Under the pieces are notes generated by a model that did not search any database, had not been told where the DNA came from, and saw only the letters and a list, made by a program, of their open reading frames with translations. This document shows, in pieces, positions 59,516 through 64,000 of a stretch of 64,000 nt of DNA. The position numbers were made by a program, and so were the translations under genes. The stretch comes from Elephas maximus indicus (lineage: Eukaryota > Chordata > Mammalia > Proboscidea > Elephantidae), in NCBI RefSeq assembly GCF_024166365.1, contig NC_064819.1, positions 115,984,293 through 116,048,292 on the forward strand, written 5' to 3'. Numbering within the stretch: the first letter of the stretch is position 1; each line of letters begins with the position of its first letter.

Positions 59516-60222
59516 AATAAAAAATTATTTTATTTTTGTTCTTATTGTTGAGAATATACATAGCAGAACACACACCAATTCAACAATTTCTCCATGTATA
59601 ATTCAGTGACATTGATTACATTCTTTGAGTTGTGCAACAAGTCTCACACTCCTTTTCTTAGTTGTTCCTCCCTTATTAACATAAACTCACTGCCTTCTAA
59701 TCTTCCTATCTAATTTTTCGAGGTACTGTTGTCAATTTGATCCCATATAGATAGTTCTTAATAAAGCATAATGCTCAAGGGAGACATTGTTTACTAGTTA
59801 AGCTGAACTGTTATTTTGTTTTAAGAAGACTGCTGAGGATATTTTTGGTTTAAGGTTTAAAGATTATCTCAGGGCAATAATTTCAGTGGTTCATCCAGCG
59901 TCCCTGGCTCCAGAAAGTTTGGAGTCCATGAGATTTTGAAATTCTGTTCTACATTTTCCCCCTTTTGATCAAGACTCTTTTATAGAATCTCTAATTAAAA
60001 CGTGCAGTTATAGTAGCTGGGCACTATCCAGTTCTTCTGGTCTCAGTGCAAGGGGGCAGTTGTTCATGGAGGCAATTAGGCTCACATTCCATTTCCTCTT
60101 TTTATTCCTGACTCTCCTTCTTCCTCTGTTGCTCCAGTTGAACAGAGACCAATTGTTGTAACTTGGATGGCCATTGGCAAGCTTTTAAGACTCCCAGCAC
60201 TAAGCAATGAACTAAGGTGTAG
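59516..60222 (-). mobile_element. L1 LINE 3' end, inverted
   Basis: Reverse-oriented L1 3' sequence. GAGAATATACATAGCAGAAC then AGTGACATTGATTACATTCT and TTGTGCAACAAG match the L1M 3' end in reverse. The distal GTTCTACATTTTCCCCC and GGGCACTATCCAG segments match the copies at 7540 and 9627. It is degenerate, and its end abuts the AfroSINE at 60226. Confidence 0.6.
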
Positions 60223-60225
60223 ACC

Positions 60226-60414
60226 CAAACCCACTGCTGTTGAGCTGATTCCGACTCACAGTGACCATATAGGATAGAGTAGGACTGCTCCATATGGTTT
60301 CCAAGACTGCAATTTGTACGGAAGTAGACTGCTACATCTTTCTCCCACAGAGCAGCTGGTGTATTTGAACCACTGACCTTTCAGCTAGCAGCTAAGCCAC
60401 TTTGCAACCACCAT
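60226..60414 (-). mobile_element. AfroSINE, long-body variant, inverted
   Basis: Starts CCCACTGCTGTTGAGCTGAT, then CCGACTCACAGTGACCATAT, GCAATTTGTACGGAAGTAGA, the inverted B box TTTGAACCACTGACCTTTCA, and an eroded head. Confidence 0.8.
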
Positions 60415-61644
60415 TGTAAAAATTGATTTAGGCAAGAATGATCAGGGAATCCTCAAACTAATGTATACAATTTGATGAGTAATAAGATATTTATATTATC
60501 TGAAGGTATATCCCCAATGATTGATTATTAGTTACAAAGGAGAAAATGTTAACTTATCAGTGGGGAAAACTGGCTACCACAGTCTTAATTAGCTCCTGAT
60601 GTAAAACTGTGAGAAGGGGACAATGTCTCTTATGTGGTATGCTTGCAAAAAATGCGTAACCTGAATCTGATCATAAGGAAACATCATATAAGCCTAAATT
60701 AGGGGTGTTATACAAAACCAGTGGTCTGCACACTTCAAAAACATCATTGTCATGCAAGATAAAGACTGGCCAAGCAATTGTTTCAGATTAAAGAATATTA
60801 AAGAGGCATGCAACTAAAAGCAATTCATAATCCTGGATTAAAACCTAAATCAAAGAAAAAATTTCTATAAGGATTTATTGGGGGAAATTGCTAAAATTTG
60901 AATATATTTAAAAAAATAATATTGAATCAATGTTAAGTTTTGTGATTTTGATAATTGTACTGTGGTGAAGGGGTATGATGTGTGTACATCTTAATTCTCA
61001 AATGGTTCAGGAGAGCAAGAAAGAGGGAAAAAATAATGGGGGGCATAACAAATGTGGAAAAATGGTGAATTTGGATGAATATGTGGGAAATTTGTTCAAT
61101 TCTTGTGACTCTAAGTGTGAGTATATTTCTACATAAAAAGTTTTTAAAAAGTGGAAAATCACTCTTTTTTTTAAAATAACTTTTTTTTTTTTTGCTGAAG
61201 AGAGGAAAATTGGATTATATATTTGGGCTGTGTTTCTGCAATAACTTTTTGGCTCACACTGGTAGGTAAGAGTAGCAGGTTTAGATAATATATGTCTTCA
61301 CATTAAATGCAAAAAGTTAGGCAGTTTTGAAGGTTCAGTTTGGTCAGACAGCATAGTTCATACATTTGTAATATATGAGATAAAATCATGTTCTAAATAA
61401 AAGGTATAATGTGGGATGCAGCCACACAGAGCTAGACCTAAATCGAACATTATTTTGTTAAATGTGCTTACCGGACACAAAGATCTTGATTGAAAAATAA
61501 TATGGGACCTTTTGGTTTCCTTTTTTAAAAAATTGTGAAATGGGCAAAAAAAAAAAAAAAAAAAAAATTTGTGAAATGGAGTTATTTGAAATATTCGTAA
61601 AGATACTTCATAAAGGTATGAATATATTAATTAAGAACAATTAA

Positions 61645-61864
61645 GAGCGTCACTGCTCAATGGTTAAGTGCTCAGCTGCTAACCAAAGGGCCAACTGTTT
61701 GAACCCACCCAGTGGCTCTATGGGAGAAAGACCTGGAAATCTGGTTCCCTAAAGATTAAAAAAAAAGATTACAGGTTAGAAAACCCCGTGGGGCAGTTTT
61801 GCTCTGTCACATGGGGACGCAATGAGTGGGAATCAACTGTACAGCACCTAACAACAACAAACAA
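61645..61864 (+). mobile_element. AfroSINE with RTE-type tail
   Basis: Head TCACTGCTCAATGGTTAAGT, B box ACTGTTTGAACCCACCC, long body with an internal A-run. The tail CAGCACCTAACAACAACAAA is the same CACCTAACAAC ending as the RTE LINE at 470-497. Confidence 0.8.
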
Positions 61865-61887
61865 CACATAGGTAAAACAAGGCTTTT

Positions 61888-62083
61888 GGGTGGCATAAAC
61901 TATTTGTATTTGTCTACTAACCTAAAGGTTGGTGGTTCGAACCCACCTACCAGCATCGCAGAAGACGGGCCTGGAAGATTTGCTTTGGTAAAGATTACAG
62001 ATAAGAAAACCCTATGGAGCAGTTCTGCTCTGTAAAACATCAAGTTGCCGTGAGTCCGAATTGACTTCACAGCAATGGATATT
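61888..62083 (+). mobile_element. AfroSINE
   Basis: GGTTGGTGGTTCGAACCCAC B box, GGCCTGGAAGATTTGCTTTG body, GCAGTTCTGCTCTGTAAAAC and AAGTTGCCGTGAGTCCGAAT tail. It is tandem to the preceding copy. Confidence 0.8.
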
Positions 62084-64000
62084 TTTTTACAATTTTTTTT
62101 TTTTTAAATAGGTAAAACTCAAAGTAATATTTGGAAATAATGGTATTGTGGTTCTGTATTTTCTCTCAATTTCTTCTTACCAAATCGAAGGGAAGTAGCA
62201 GATGTGGCTAGGTATTTGTTTTCTTTATTACCCCCTGGTGTCCACATTGATCCATGCCCCACATTGATGCATTCTGTCTTATAGTGGTCCTTCTAGGCTT
62301 GGCTACTTATGTACTAGTGTCAGGGCTGATAGACGAATTATAGAGAATTCTCGGTTCCAAAGTTAAGCATTTGAAGTGCAAAACTTTTGTCTAATGACCT
62401 TCATGGTTTTTGCTATTTTCATTCTATCTTCTACTGTATAAATTATGTCAATACTGGAAATGTGACTAGCTTCCTGCTTGAAACTTGCTTACTTCTCCTA
62501 CAGCTGCCTAGAAATATTGTTCCTTTGCTGTAGCAATGGAGAGCTTTTGAAGATTGTCTTGGATTTTAGGGGCGGGAAACAGAACAAATTTCAGGCTGAG
62601 CACTAGTTAAAAAAAGTCTCCCCCACTACTCTGAAGTAATTTACTTTATTGTTAACTTCCTGTGTCTTGCTATCAACTACCCCCCATGACATCAGCAGCC
62701 CTTGGTTAAAAGCTGTTAGTTTGCTGCCTTGACAGACTTTGGCTGTTTAACTGTTTAATGCCCACTTAAATATGTGTCATATATATGTGCCTCCTAGTGA
62801 TTTTGGTGGGTTTCCCACGGCATAAGTCTTAGGTCCATGTTATAATTACCAAGGACATGTCTGTTTTAAACATGATCAGGTTTAGAATTGAGCTGTAGGA
62901 AAATAATGGCAAATGCGCAGAACCTGTGGAGTTCTCCTCAAATTCTTAGCTGTCAAACTTCTGTCATAACACAGGACACAACTGGATAGCAGGAATTTGG
63001 GGGTTAGGGTGTGTGTGTGGGGGGGAGAATACGGTTTTTCTACCTCTGTATAAACATTTTGATCCCTGCCTCGCTCCCAGAAAGCTAAAGGTTGTACACT
63101 TTCCTAAACCTTCACCACGGTGATTTCTGCTGTATTGGAGTGCATTCTGTGCTGACATCAGTCAGGATGCCATTAGCAAGAACTGTCAGAAACATGGGGG
63201 CACCCATGGTAAGTGAGATTCTCCCTTTAGCAGCAGCAGTTCCTTGGGGTCTCTATAAACATCGCCTCCTATCAGGTTGGCTTATAGCTTGCCATGGTGT
63301 TTACAGATTGTCCTGAAAATGAATCGTCATATGAGGGGATCCCGGGGTGCAGTTCTTGAAATGAATTCAATATGAAAAATTAAAGTGATGTATAAGTCAG
63401 AAACCTATGCAGAATTGTAGATGAAAAGAAGTTAGTACTGTAAATTATGTTATCATGGATGAGGAACATTTATATCAATCATAGGGCTAGGGGATGAATT
63501 TATATAGGGGTAATTGATGAGTCACATTAAAAAAAGCTAATGTAGATAATAGGTGAGTAGAGAATAATACCTCCGGAGTTTGGGTCTGCAGCTGTCCTCT
63601 GGGTCACAGTTGCTAACAGTGGGGAAATTATTTTTAACCATGTATGTAAGAAAATGCTGAGTGCCTTTTCCTCTAGACATCCCTGAACATCCTGTCATTG
63701 CAGGTGCTAGAAGCCATGTAAGGAGTTTAAAGCACAGCTTACAGATTCTAGAGGAGAAGGCTTGTGTGGTCTGTTTTACTGCAGGCACAGTAAAAATCAG
63801 CGGGCCCGATTTCTTCACTACTCATTCGGTGGTAGAGATGGATCTTAATTCCTGACGTGCTTTAGGTGGTGCCGCTATTATTGGGAAATTTTTCTTTTTT
63901 TTCCTATTAAATCTTCATCCTAGGAGTTGTATTTGTTTGGCACTAAGTTAAAAGGAGAGGATGTTGTTAAAGGAAAGGGACCACTTTCCTGTTCCAATAA

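Larger units (their letters stand above)
43756..64000. other. Downstream intergenic region, no gene recognised
   Basis: Short open frames only, none with a recognisable domain. 43.8-52.9 kb is SINE-free and holds the 44.3-kb hairpin, a MIR, a CpG island and enhancer-like blocks. 52.9-64 kb is repeat-rich (AfroSINEs, L1, hAT fossils, MIR/L2). Unassigned stretches without anything recognisable include 45000-46070, 47560-50275, 50665-52937, 54720-57500, 57720-58940, 60415-61640 and 62085-64000. The (AT)n run at 51674-51690 and the pyrimidine run at 58616-58735 are simple repeats. Confidence 0.6.

Noticed and set aside
62231..62245. Reverse CTCF-like match (CCCCCTGGTGTCCAC)
   Set aside because: Two core mismatches and no supporting context in repeat-rich flank.

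Overview
This is vertebrate nuclear DNA holding one complete protein-coding gene, TFAP2B (transcription factor AP-2 beta), on the + strand. The seven coding exons (15294-15374, 19878-20336, 25016-25076, 32357-32576, 34122-34240, 36316-36457, 39203-39503) have GT/AG borders and matching phases. They sum to 1383 nt, which is 460 codons plus a stop. No second protein-coding gene could be supported. The other open frames are antisense or out-of-frame shadows, simple repeats or transposon remnants.

Organism: a mammal, and almost certainly an afrotherian of the elephant/manatee/hyrax group. At least 16 tRNA-derived SINEs have the afrotherian AfroSINE layout: a CCCTGGTGGC head, a GGTTGGCAGTTCGAA-type B box, and a tail of the form GGGTC..ATGAGTCGGAATCGACT. 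An RTE-clade LINE 3' end with the same tail starts the window. Elephant is the likeliest source, but no alignment was run.

Layout. 1-11.9 kb: repeat-rich intergenic DNA (RTE, AfroSINEs, two L1 3' ends with target-site duplications, MER5A, MIRs). 11.9-15.3 kb: upstream flank and promoter, with two CTCF-like motifs, an AP-2-like palindrome and overlapping upstream ORFs in the presumed 5' leader. 15.3-39.5 kb: TFAP2B exons and introns, with CpG-rich blocks in intron 1, exon 2 and intron 4, and several homeodomain-motif-dense blocks that look like enhancers. 39.5-about 43.75 kb: long 3' UTR with a CpG-rich block, two Pumilio motifs and a strong polyA signal. 43.8-52.9 kb: SINE-free downstream flank with a near-perfect 150-bp hairpin, a CpG island and further enhancer-like blocks. 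52.9-64 kb: repeat-rich intergenic DNA again.

Function: AP-2 beta binds GCCNNNGGC-type sites as a dimer through its basic and helix-span-helix region. It acts in neural crest, limb, kidney and ductus arteriosus development. The SINE-poor core (one AfroSINE in about 41 kb, against 16 in the outer 23 kb) fits a developmental regulator embedded in its own cis-regulatory DNA. All statements about conservation, CpG islands and enhancers are reading-based inferences without alignment or functional data.
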